Assembly (NCBI GenBank): GCA_964431965.1
Contig: CAYSLU010000120.1
Coordinates: 1-12,686, forward strand
Length of the DNA stretch: 12,686 nt
Direction of reading: 5' to 3'
DNA from: CAYSLU01 sp964431965
GTDB taxonomy: Bacteria > Verrucomicrobiota > Kiritimatiellia > CAIKKV01 > CAYSLU01
Shown here piece by piece: positions 1 through 6,074 of the stretch (its first letter is position 1; every line of letters starts with the position of its first letter). A model generated the notes under the pieces. The model was not told the origin of the DNA, did no database searches, and worked only from the letters and a program-made list of their open reading frames with translations. A program made the translations under genes and the position numbers.

Positions 1-292
1 TGGCGGGATGGTCGCGTGCCACCGCGCCCGGCGCGGGGTGCAACGATCGACGCGCGTGGCCTCGGAGATGGCCGTGGCCGCCGTTGGCTACGGGAGATCC
101 TTCGCTACGCTCAGGATGACGGAGCGCGTGCGTGGGGGGCAGCGATGTCGGCCGAACGTGGGTACGTCAGACTGACACTTGACGCCCCAATCGGGCTGTA
201 CGAGCATCCCGGCGTCGCCGCGCGTAGCGATTGCATGCAGGGAAACAACCGTGATCGGCCAAAGACCGGCGGGCAGATGGGGCACGCATGAG
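1..292. other. Upstream region without a supported gene
   Basis: No convincing coding region is seen before the lipoprotein at 293. Open frames here have no ribosome binding site or recognisable protein features, and one of them is made partly from the dispersed repeat at 94-120. A weak promoter candidate for the downstream genes is TTGACG at 179-184, with a poor -10-like GAGCAT 17 bases later at 202-207. I do not consider it strong enough to list as a promoter. Confidence 0.5.
94..120. repeat. Dispersed ATCCTTCGCTACGCTCAGGAT-type repeat
   Basis: The stretch contains ATCCTTCGCTACGCTCAGGA flanked by GAG and TGAC. Its ends, ATCCT and AGGAT, are inverted. I recognise it as a member of a short interspersed repeat seen in many unrelated bacterial genomes. 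Its minus-strand translation gives the spurious peptide VILSVAKDL, which is common in over-predicted proteins. Only one copy is in this window, so repetition cannot be shown here. The recognition rests on memory of the motif. Confidence 0.6.
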
Positions 293-949
293 ATGAAGGC
301 AGCGCTACGCTGTGTCGCGTCTGCTCTGTTCATGCTCGCCATGGCCGGTTGTGCGTCGCCCTATCGGGCCAATCGAGCCCGTGACGCCGCGGACATTTTC
401 ACGGCAACCATGGGCAAGGGCGCTGGCGCGTCCGTAAGGATCGGTCCAGCACACGTTGGTCTATACGCTGGAGGCGATCGCTACGGTCTGCGCTGCGGCG
501 AGGTCATGTGGCCGAAGCCAACACTCCGGGAGTCATTCACGATCGACCCCTTGATCTTCTTTCCCAATTTCGGGGGAGGCCCAACAATGTATTGGTGCGA
601 CGTATTCGAAGCGGACGACCGAACTGCGCGACGCGACAAGTCTTTCGCCGCCGATGGAGTCTGTCCGTTCCTTTCGTGGCCCCGATCGAATAACACGTTG
701 GACATTCAGCAGCGGGACATGCGTCGCCCCGCCGCTCCCTACCTTCCCCGCCACTACCTCACGCAGTGCGAGCTGACCGCGGGTCTCTGGATAACAGTGC
801 GGCTCGGGTTCAACCCCGGGGAACTCGTCGACTTCATTCTCGGTTGGACAACCATCGACATCTTCAACGACGACTTGTCGCCAAGACTATGGACGGCGGA
901 ACCGAACCAACCGGCGCAACCGGCGGGCAAGCCCGCGACTGGCCGGTGA
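293..949 (+). CDS. Predicted lipoprotein of unknown function (DIFTA-type)
   Basis: The product is 218 residues. It opens with a lipoprotein signal peptide: basic start, hydrophobic stretch at residues 8-18, and a lipobox ending MAGC with the lipidated cysteine at residue 20. After the cysteine comes an R-x-N-R-x-R-D-A-A-D-I-F segment (residues 25-36), then glycine-rich residues and R-I-G-P-x-H-V-G-L (residues 49-57). I associate this arrangement (DxxDIFT, glycines, RxGP, GL) with uncharacterised exported lipoproteins, but cannot name a family with certainty. The C-terminal half includes a hydrophobic stretch, LVDFILGWTTIDIFND. The start at 293 was chosen because the signal peptide begins there; the frame stays open upstream to 179, and a weak G-rich ribosome site lies at 279-282. 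It leads a group with the small peptide at 966 and the lipoprotein at 1073. Base composition looks less GC-rich than in genes after 3469. Confidence 0.75.
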   Translation: MKAALRCVASALFMLAMAGCASPYRANRARDAADIFTATMGKGAGASVRIGPAHVGLYAGGDRYGLRCGEVMWPKPTLRESFTIDPLIFFPNFGGGPTMYWCDVFEADDRTARRDKSFAADGVCPFLSWPRSNNTLDIQQRDMRRPAAPYLPRHYLTQCELTAGLWITVRLGFNPGELVDFILGWTTIDIFNDDLSPRLWTAEPNQPAQPAGKPATGR

Positions 950-965
950 CGGTATGCAGGAGATG

Positions 966-1076
966 ATGAGACGAATCGCATTGATCATGTTGTGGGCTGC
1001 ACCTGCGTTGGCGGCGGACATAGACACAAACCTCGTTTCGCGCCCAGCGCCGGAGTTTTGGCGGAGGAAACGATGA
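966..1076 (+). CDS. Predicted secreted small peptide (36 aa)
   Basis: This short frame encodes 36 residues. The first 16 look like a complete Sec signal peptide: two arginines, a hydrophobic core IALIMLWAAPALA, and an ALA-A cleavage site. That would leave a mature peptide of about 20 residues ending in W-R-R-K-R. AGGAG at 958-962 lies just upstream; the spacing to the ATG at 966 is short (3 bases), and an in-frame ATG at 963 is the alternative start. It begins 16 bases after the preceding lipoprotein stops, and its TGA overlaps the next gene's ATG in an ATGA arrangement, as in translationally coupled genes. No function is recognised. It could also be a decayed leader of a longer protein, or a non-functional leader that only couples translation. 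Confidence 0.55.
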   Translation: MRRIALIMLWAAPALAADIDTNLVSRPAPEFWRRKR

Positions 1077-1501
1077 GAAAGGCTGCAACCGTCGCCGCGT
1101 TGGCCGTTCTGGCTCTGGCCGGATGCGTCTCGACCCATCCGGCAAAGGGCGTCTTGCCCGGCGCATCCGTGGAGGCGGGCTTGACGGGCGTGCAGCGCTT
1201 GCTGGACGACGCGAGACAGAGCGTGGACCGCGGAGACTACGTTGACGCGCTATTGTCGTACAACAAGGCCGTGGAACTGGAGTGCGCTCTCCGAGGAGGA
1301 CTCGGAGAGGACTCGCTCTCTCCGTATGAGGCCGGGGAGTTTGTGGCGCGACTGCTGAATACGGCGGATGGCGCGCTGATGCAGATCCTGCAGAGCGTCC
1401 GCATTCCGATCGAGACGAAGCGCGACCTGCTGCGCAACCTGGAATGGAAAGTGGAGAAGGGCGATTTTCCGGGCGGGCGCGAGGCGTCCGCTGCAGAGTA
1501 G
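1073..1501 (+). CDS. Predicted lipoprotein with one TPR-like repeat
   Basis: The 142-residue product has a clear lipoprotein signal: M-R-K, a hydrophobic stretch, and the lipobox LAGC with the cysteine at residue 18. The rest is mostly helical. The segment LLDDARQSVDRGDYVDALLSY followed by NKAVELE (about residues 43-70) reads as a single tetratricopeptide-like helix pair. The C-terminal part is charged and helical. The start is set by a strong ribosome site, GGAGGAAA at 1063-1070, two bases before the ATG. The ATG overlaps the stop of the 36-residue peptide. The protein is probably anchored to a membrane and could be a small scaffold or assembly factor, but no specific role is recognised. Confidence 0.8.
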   Translation: MRKAATVAALAVLALAGCVSTHPAKGVLPGASVEAGLTGVQRLLDDARQSVDRGDYVDALLSYNKAVELECALRGGLGEDSLSPYEAGEFVARLLNTADGALMQILQSVRIPIETKRDLLRNLEWKVEKGDFPGGREASAAE

Positions 1502-1540
1502 CTTACTCGAACGAGCGCAGGCGGCAGGCAGGCGGGCGAG

Positions 1541-1591
1541 GCGCAAGCCTCCAGGCTTGCGCGGTCGAGGACACGAGCCGGGAGGCTCGTG
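1541..1591. repeat. Two adjacent perfect hairpins (REP-like)
   Basis: The first hairpin has arms GCGCAAGCCT (1541-1550) and AGGCTTGCGC (1553-1562) around two bases, a perfect 10-bp inverted repeat. The second has arms CACGAGCC (1572-1579) and GGCTCGTG (1584-1591) around GGGA. Both share a core of AGCC against GGCT. They sit 39 bases after the stop of the lipoprotein gene. The pair resembles extragenic palindromic elements more than an intrinsic terminator, because no T-run follows. A role in mRNA 3' end protection or termination is possible. Confidence 0.6.
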
Positions 1592-1739
1592 GCACCAGGG
1601 GGGGGGATGAATGGCCAAGTGGGTAACCAACACGAGCATGAAGCACGACGAGCAATAGCATCGCTCTGCGCAGCTCTTGCTGGGGTATGTTCGCCGTAGT
1701 GAGGAAATGAGACCGTGTGCCAGACGCGGCGGCTCGACC

Positions 1740-1745
1740 GAGGAA
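1740..1745 (+). promoter_or_regulatory. Ribosome binding site that decides the 1753 start
   Basis: GAGGAA lies 7 bases before the GTG at 1753. This favours that GTG over the earlier in-frame GTG at 1717, which also has an AGGAAA upstream (1702-1707). With the later start the membrane helix sits immediately behind a short basic N-terminus. Confidence 0.5.
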
Positions 1746-1752
1746 TGATGCA

Positions 1753-2031
1753 GTGAAGACCAGATCGATCAGGAGCATCCTTGCGGTCATCCAACTGGTC
1801 GGCCTGCTGCTGATCGCGATGAGCTTCCTTGGTCCCCGCCTCTGGCGAGGGCAGTACAGCGACTTGGAAGGGAGCATCGTTCACGGTGGCGAAATCGCGC
1901 GTGCTCAGTACCGGCAGACCGTGGCAAAGACAGCGAGCCGTGTGACGACGTGCGGGGCAGGCTTTGGTGTGGTCATTCTTGTCCTCGCATCAGTCGGCGC
2001 GATGCTGTGTCGGAAGTCCGAGGTAGTGTGA
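1753..2031 (+). CDS. Small two-helix membrane protein, unknown function
   Basis: The 92-residue product has two predicted membrane helices, about residues 8-27 (SILAVIQLVGLLLIAMSFLG) and 66-86, separated by a polar loop of about 38 residues. The N-terminus is basic (K, R, R), so both ends are probably cytoplasmic and the loop outside. It starts with GTG; an in-frame GTG at 1717 would add 12 residues without helix character. Its TGA overlaps the ATG of the next membrane protein by one base, implying coupled translation and perhaps a joint complex. No family is recognised. Confidence 0.6.
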   Translation: MKTRSIRSILAVIQLVGLLLIAMSFLGPRLWRGQYSDLEGSIVHGGEIARAQYRQTVAKTASRVTTCGAGFGVVILVLASVGAMLCRKSEVV

Positions 2032-2375
2032 TGATCACACAGAAGATCACGAGGTGGACATTCGCCGCGACCGATCTTCTGTGCGTGGTGCTGGCCGGCG
2101 GGTTCATGTTTCGGGCTCCACTCGCCCACATATTCGGTCGCGGCGACGCTGTGGAACTCGTCGTCTACAAACTCGCGCTCGTGCTCATTGTCTTGATCCC
2201 GGCCGCAATCTCGCTGTATCTGTTCGGGGACGAGCGTGGGCGTGTGATGCGCTTCGAGCCGGCGCGCAGGTTCCAAGACATGTCGGTTTTGCTCCTCGGC
2301 GGATTCTGGCTTGTGCTGGCTGGCGCTTTTGCGCTGATTGGGGTTGTGGCGGGGATGCTGAGGGGGCTCGACTGA
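2031..2375 (+). CDS. Small three-helix membrane protein, unknown function
   Basis: The 114-residue product has three predicted membrane helices at about residues 11-28, 43-65 and 84-108. A charged linker at residues 66-83 (G-D-E-R-G-R-V-M-R-F-E-P-A-R-R) lies between the last two. The start at 2031 is supported by GAGGT at 2020-2024, six bases upstream, and by the TGATG overlap with the preceding gene. The frame stays open further upstream to 1950, but that part has no membrane or signal character. It is probably made together with the 92-residue protein. No family is recognised. Confidence 0.65.
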   Translation: MITQKITRWTFAATDLLCVVLAGGFMFRAPLAHIFGRGDAVELVVYKLALVLIVLIPAAISLYLFGDERGRVMRFEPARRFQDMSVLLLGGFWLVLAGAFALIGVVAGMLRGLD

Positions 2376-2423
2376 CATGCCTGGGGCCGGTTCGCGCAGG
2401 TCAGGGCGCTTGAGGTAATGACG

Positions 2424-2519
2424 AAGCGGCCACGCCCTTACGGGCGCGGCTACACGTGACGACGGCAGGCTTGCAGCGTGCGCCGCAATGTAGCCGCGGG
2501 CGTGAGCCCGTGGCCGTCA
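2424..2519. repeat. 96-bp composite palindromic element, copy 1
   Basis: Two inverted hairpin units flank a 36-base linker. The left unit (core 2429-2450) reads as a GNRA-loop hairpin on the minus strand; the right unit (core 2493-2514) does so on the plus strand. Outer ends are inverted: CGGCCACG on the left matches CGTGGCCG on the right. The element recurs at 7665-7760 with equal length, the same order, and 86 of 96 bases identical by my hand alignment. It lies between two co-oriented genes, in the 162-base gap from 2376 to 2537. It resembles paired REP elements (BIME-like). Confidence 0.8.
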
Positions 2520-2537
2520 TCCCCATCGGGGTTATGA

Positions 2538-2900
2538 ATGGAAGATGACGCCGAGAAGATTGAACGAACGTCGCACATACCGGCGGCCTGCTTTCTGGCT
2601 CTGCTGGTCGTGCTGGCAGCGATCGCAATCCCGGTTCACGATGCGGCGATCTGTCTGCCACGGGGAGCGGGAATGTGGAGTCAAAGGCCGGAGCCAACCT
2701 ACCTGCAGATCATAGCCCCGGCCGACCGAGGTGATCGCCTGCAGGAGGGGCGCAGCGACGACGGCAGAGCGGAGACGGTCGAAAGCATATGGAACGCCAA
2801 TCGCAGCGGGCATTGGGCCACAGCCGCGCTCCTGGCGTTTGCGGTTCCGTGGGGCTTGCTTCGGATACTGGCCTTGTGCGGGCTCATTGGCGTGATATGA
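2538..2900 (+). CDS. Two-helix membrane protein, unknown function
   Basis: The 120-residue product has predicted membrane helices at about residues 15-33 and 94-118, with a polar loop of about 60 residues between them. The N-terminus is acidic (E-D-D-A-E-K). The loop is rich in charged residues and has no recognised motif. The protein ends immediately after the second helix (G-L-I-G-V-I). A weak GGGG ribosome site lies at 2528-2531, 6 bases before the ATG. The gene begins 18 bases after the composite repeat, so its promoter may lie in or before that repeat. Its stop overlaps a possible ATG of the next gene (ATGA at 2897). Identity unknown. Confidence 0.6.
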   Translation: MEDDAEKIERTSHIPAACFLALLVVLAAIAIPVHDAAICLPRGAGMWSQRPEPTYLQIIAPADRGDRLQEGRSDDGRAETVESIWNANRSGHWATAALLAFAVPWGLLRILALCGLIGVI

Positions 2901-2908
2901 GGACTGTG

Positions 2909-3436
2909 ATGAGATTGCGTGACGTATTGCGGGTCCTATGCTTGTCGGCGTGCCTGGCCGGGGGCGACGTGCGGGCCGCGCCGCAGGAGGAGGCCGATGG
3001 GCCTCTGCCCATCGTCTTACTGAAGGGCGCCCGTCACATCTCATCGCCGGAGCGGTATGTGATGCTGCAGTTCGAATACGGGCTGATCATCAGCAACGCC
3101 GACACGAACCGTCCGCCTGCTTACTACCTCTTTTCCCGCAAGGAGCAGAGGAGATTCCGGACGGAGGATGTGGACGCGTTTCTGTCGGAACTGTCCCGCA
3201 TACCCGATGGCCGCGTTGTCGACATGATCAGCAAGTGCACTGCCCCCTTCTACACGCAGTACGGCGTGAAGATGGACGCGGAGTATGCCCGGGTGATGAG
3301 CATGCTCAAGAAGAAGCGGTTCACCCTCATCAACTCCCTTGACGAGGACCCGCGGCATGCGTCGTTCTGCTACTGCGAGACCGGCTTCACGATTCTCGAC
3401 GGACAGGCGAGCGCAGGCACCGGGGAGGAACCGTGA
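2909..3436 (+). CDS. Small secreted protein, unknown family
   Basis: The 175-residue product has a signal peptide: R-L-R-D, a hydrophobic stretch at residues 7-18, and likely cleavage after V-R-A (residue 23). The mature part contains LQFEYGLIISNAD, a charged helix around residues 77-96 (RKEQRRFRTEDVDAFLSEL), a cysteine at 110 (SKCTAPFY), and a C-terminal S-F-C-Y-C-E with cysteines 154 and 156. I have an impression of related hypothetical proteins with a similar mid-protein cysteine and C-terminal CxCE, but no named family. The start at 2909 follows GAGGA at 2899-2903 with 5-base spacing. An ATG at 2897, overlapping the previous stop, would add four residues. Its 3' end overlaps a GTG at 3433 that is an alternative start of the next gene. 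Confidence 0.65.
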   Translation: MRLRDVLRVLCLSACLAGGDVRAAPQEEADGPLPIVLLKGARHISSPERYVMLQFEYGLIISNADTNRPPAYYLFSRKEQRRFRTEDVDAFLSELSRIPDGRVVDMISKCTAPFYTQYGVKMDAEYARVMSMLKKKRFTLINSLDEDPRHASFCYCETGFTILDGQASAGTGEEP

Positions 3437-3458
3437 TCTCACTGCGTCGGGCTCCGCC

Positions 3459-3463
3459 GGAGG
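3459..3463 (+). promoter_or_regulatory. Ribosome binding site that decides the 3469 start
   Basis: GGAGG with 5-base spacing to the ATG at 3469 is a near-ideal site. The earlier in-frame GTG at 3433 also follows GGAGGAA (3424-3430), but only 2 bases separate them. The signal peptide starts naturally at 3469. Confidence 0.65.
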
Positions 3464-3468
3464 TGAGG

Positions 3469-6063
3469 ATGGGCATCCGCCGTGTCATACGACTGGCGGC
3501 CTTCGCCGTTGGGGGACTCTTCCTGGTCGCGGACATCGCCCGCGGCGAGCCTGACGCACAGCCGAGGAGCCCGGTAGTCGCCGCGCTGGCGGTGTGCGTG
3601 GAGAATCCGGGTGATGTCGAGCGAACCGGCGTTGCCCGAGTCCTGTCGGAGAACGGCGTCGAGACCATCGACATCATCATCGACGTGACGTTCCCGGGAG
3701 TCCTGGGCGCTCCGGACTCCCGCGGCATTCGTCGCCTGGTGCGTGACCTCGGCTCGGTTGACTTCCGCGACCGCGATGCGGCCACGCGGCAGCTCGTCCG
3801 TATGGGGCGGGGCGTGCTGCCTCATGTGAGACCGCTGCTCGGGAGCGAGGACCCCGAGGTGCGATGGCGGGCGGAGGGTATCTGCGCGTCGCTGGATGAG
3901 CCCCTGCGACCGCTTCTGCGGGATCGGGCGCGAACGCTGGAGGCATTCCATACGGCGGTGTGGCGGGGCATTCCATTGGGCGAGATGCGCGCGGCGGTGC
4001 GCGCCCGCCTGTCCGCACTCGAGCGGGTGGACGCATTGCCTGACGGGAGGGAACGGGACATTCTGGGCGTGCTCCTTGCGAGCCTGCGCTACAGCGCCGA
4101 CCGGGACGACCGCAAGGCGCTGTTTCGATTTGCCCGGTCCGCGTCGGACGCGCCGGCCTCAGTCGCCATCCGCGTGCTGCAAGGCGGGGTGCTGCACGCA
4201 CTCGACACCCGCTCGGCCGATCGCTGGGGGAGCCTGCCGGAGTGGGCGCGCGTCGATATGGTGGGCCTGATGGATCCGGAACGGCCGGAGTCCTATCGGA
4301 GCGTGCTGGCCTGCGCCGCTTCTGCGGACGTCCTGGCGAAAGCCCGTCGCGACGCCGGGGGAAGGGCGCTGGCCGGCGATCGGGAACTGCTGCGCGATGT
4401 GAATGCCCACCTGCTGCAGGAGTGCGGCGATGACGCCGCGCGCCGGTTCTTCCTGGCGCGGGTTGAGGTGCCGGAGCAGGCGGAGGACGCGCTGATTCAG
4501 CTCTTCGCGCGCGACGGCCCGGCCGCCGGCGATCCGACCGATGCGCGGCGGGTGCGTGACGACAGGCAGCTGGATGCCCTCTGGGCGCGGCTCTTCATGC
4601 CGGCTGATCGAGCGGCGGACGGGCAGACCGGCGCCTGCCTGTACGTCTGGGCCGGACCGGTCCCCGCGGAGCAACCCTGGAGTGCGCGGCTGACGCTGGC
4701 CCGGCCGGACCGTGAGACCGGGGACGACGAGAAGAAGGCTGAATGGACGCGTCTGGTGAAGTGTTTCCGGGTGGAGCGGTTCGGCGGCCTGACGCCGGGG
4801 CGGTACGAATTGAAGCTCGACGATGGAGCCACTTGCCTGCGCCGCGGGGTGTTCCTGACTCCGGGCGTGAACGTGGCCCTTCTCCCGCCCGTGCGTATCG
4901 TTGGCGAGGGCACGCACCTTCCGCTCCCGTCGGGGGACACCGTTCGGCAGGAGTGGCGCTACACGCTTGGCGCCATGACCAACAGCCTGTACGCGAGCCT
5001 GCGGCTGGAGGAGCGGGACGGGCTGTTTTCGGTCTCGGGCCCCCGCGCCATCGACGGGCGGCTGTGCTTCGACCGTCTCCCCGTGGCTACGTACAAGGTG
5101 CATCTGTCAATCGACACGCCTCAGCTGCGCGTCAAGACCGAGCCCTCCGTGTTCCTTCTTCAACTTCCGCCCGCGCAAGCCGGGGTGCTGCACTTCCCGT
5201 TCCGCTACGTCGCGGGCATGCTTTCCCCCGCGGCCCCGACTGGCGGCATTCCCGTCTTTGTATCCTTCCGGACTCAACTGGCGGTGGACGGGGGCGGGAC
5301 GGTGGCCGCCGTATGGAATGCGGCATCCAACAGCTGGCGCGACGCGCATGTTTCGATCGGAGTGCCGATGGGTGGCGACGGCACGTTCTCCGCTCCTCTC
5401 CTCCCGGCTGGCTGGCTCGGGACATGTGACGCTTCGACCCGCGTCACCGAGGAGGCGGTGACCGTGCGAGAGGGCAGCGGGCCGGTCACGCTGCGCGCCA
5501 TGAGCCGCGGCGATTGCCGGCTCGAGGTGAAGGTTCGCGATGCGGAGGACGGCCGCCCTCTGGACGCCGGCGACGTCGTCTCCGTCATGCCGGTCGCCTA
5601 CGTGCACGAGTACTGCGGGTACGCCATGGCGCAACCCGTCCGCGGGGGCGGCGCATTGCTGGGACAGCGCCAGGCGGCCAAGGGGTATTCGCTTTACGTG
5701 CGGGCGCCAGGCTACGTCAACAGCATGCCCTCCTTCTTCGATCTGGAGCGCGACACCGTCATTGATGTGGCGCTGCGGAAGGGAGGCGTCACGCTGACCG
5801 TCCGGATCGTGAACGACCGGACCGGCGAGCGGGCGCTCGACGTGTCCACGATCGGCCTCTACTACAAGGCCCCGGCGAACTGCATGTGGATCGACAACTG
5901 TGAGCTGGACCGAACAGCCGGCTGCTTCCGGGCCTCCGGCTTGCGGGCGGGGCGGTACGAGATCCAAGTGACCGGATACGACGTGGTGTCGGGACAGGAA
6001 TTCGAGCTTTCGGAGGAGGAAACCGCACGCGAGATCGACCTGCATGTGCGGCCGCCCAAATGA
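3469..6063 (+). CDS. Large secreted protein: HEAT-like region plus beta-sandwich repeats
   Basis: The 864-residue product starts with a signal peptide (G-I-R-R-V-I-R, then LAAFAVGGLFLVADIARG). Residues about 87-143 read as a HEAT-like helical repeat: a D-F-R-D-R-D-A-A-T-R-Q-L motif, then LPHVRPLLGSEDPEVRWRAE. A long helical region follows. From about residue 400 the protein turns to beta structure. G-R-Y-E-L-K-L near 444 and G-R-Y-E-I-Q-V near 828 match the end strands of transthyretin- or carboxypeptidase-regulatory-like sandwiches. Segments near 681 (CRLEVKVRDAEDGRPL) and 773 (GVTLTVRIVNDRTGERAL) look like the first strands of two more. No catalytic motif is seen. The gene lies 32 bases after the small secreted protein, and its stop overlaps a possible ATG of the next gene. 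An extracytoplasmic binding or scaffold role is the likeliest inference. Confidence 0.7.
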   Translation: MGIRRVIRLAAFAVGGLFLVADIARGEPDAQPRSPVVAALAVCVENPGDVERTGVARVLSENGVETIDIIIDVTFPGVLGAPDSRGIRRLVRDLGSVDFRDRDAATRQLVRMGRGVLPHVRPLLGSEDPEVRWRAEGICASLDEPLRPLLRDRARTLEAFHTAVWRGIPLGEMRAAVRARLSALERVDALPDGRERDILGVLLASLRYSADRDDRKALFRFARSASDAPASVAIRVLQGGVLHALDTRSADRWGSLPEWARVDMVGLMDPERPESYRSVLACAASADVLAKARRDAGGRALAGDRELLRDVNAHLLQECGDDAARRFFLARVEVPEQAEDALIQLFARDGPAAGDPTDARRVRDDRQLDALWARLFMPADRAADGQTGACLYVWAGPVPAEQPWSARLTLARPDRETGDDEKKAEWTRLVKCFRVERFGGLTPGRYELKLDDGATCLRRGVFLTPGVNVALLPPVRIVGEGTHLPLPSGDTVRQEWRYTLGAMTNSLYASLRLEERDGLFSVSGPRAIDGRLCFDRLPVATYKVHLSIDTPQLRVKTEPSVFLLQLPPAQAGVLHFPFRYVAGMLSPAAPTGGIPVFVSFRTQLAVDGGGTVAAVWNAASNSWRDAHVSIGVPMGGDGTFSAPLLPAGWLGTCDASTRVTEEAVTVREGSGPVTLRAMSRGDCRLEVKVRDAEDGRPLDAGDVVSVMPVAYVHEYCGYAMAQPVRGGGALLGQRQAAKGYSLYVRAPGYVNSMPSFFDLERDTVIDVALRKGGVTLTVRIVNDRTGERALDVSTIGLYYKAPANCMWIDNCELDRTAGCFRASGLRAGRYEIQVTGYDVVSGQEFELSEEETAREIDLHVRPPK

Positions 6064-6068
6064 GGAGG
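6062..6068 (+). promoter_or_regulatory. Ribosome binding site that decides the 6075 start
   Basis: GAGGAGG ends six bases before the ATG at 6075. Two earlier in-frame ATGs, at 6060 (overlapping the preceding stop) and 6069, either lack a site or sit directly against it. Confidence 0.6.
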
Positions 6069-6074
6069 ATGGCA

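Larger units (their letters stand above)
1502..1752. other. Gap between lipoprotein and membrane-protein genes
   Basis: This 251-base gap holds the two hairpins at 1541-1591 and a run of nine G at 1598-1606, followed directly by an ATG at 1607. That ATG opens a 30-codon frame ending at 1699, whose second half is mildly hydrophobic. I do not call it a gene because it is short and no homology is recognisable. The hairpins lack T-tracts. Confidence 0.5.

Noticed and set aside
88..342. Minus-strand frame of 84 codons whose product ends in VILSVAKDLP.
   Set aside because: This ending is the well-known false translation of the dispersed repeat at 94-120.
1607..1699. 30-codon frame following the G9 tract.
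   Set aside because: It is short, has no family resemblance, and its only start support is a G-run that is also a likely slippage site.
4159..5103. 314-codon minus-strand frame inside the large secreted protein gene.
   Set aside because: Antisense frame of a GC-rich gene; no motif, no ribosome site, and the plus-strand protein has a clear signal peptide and domains.
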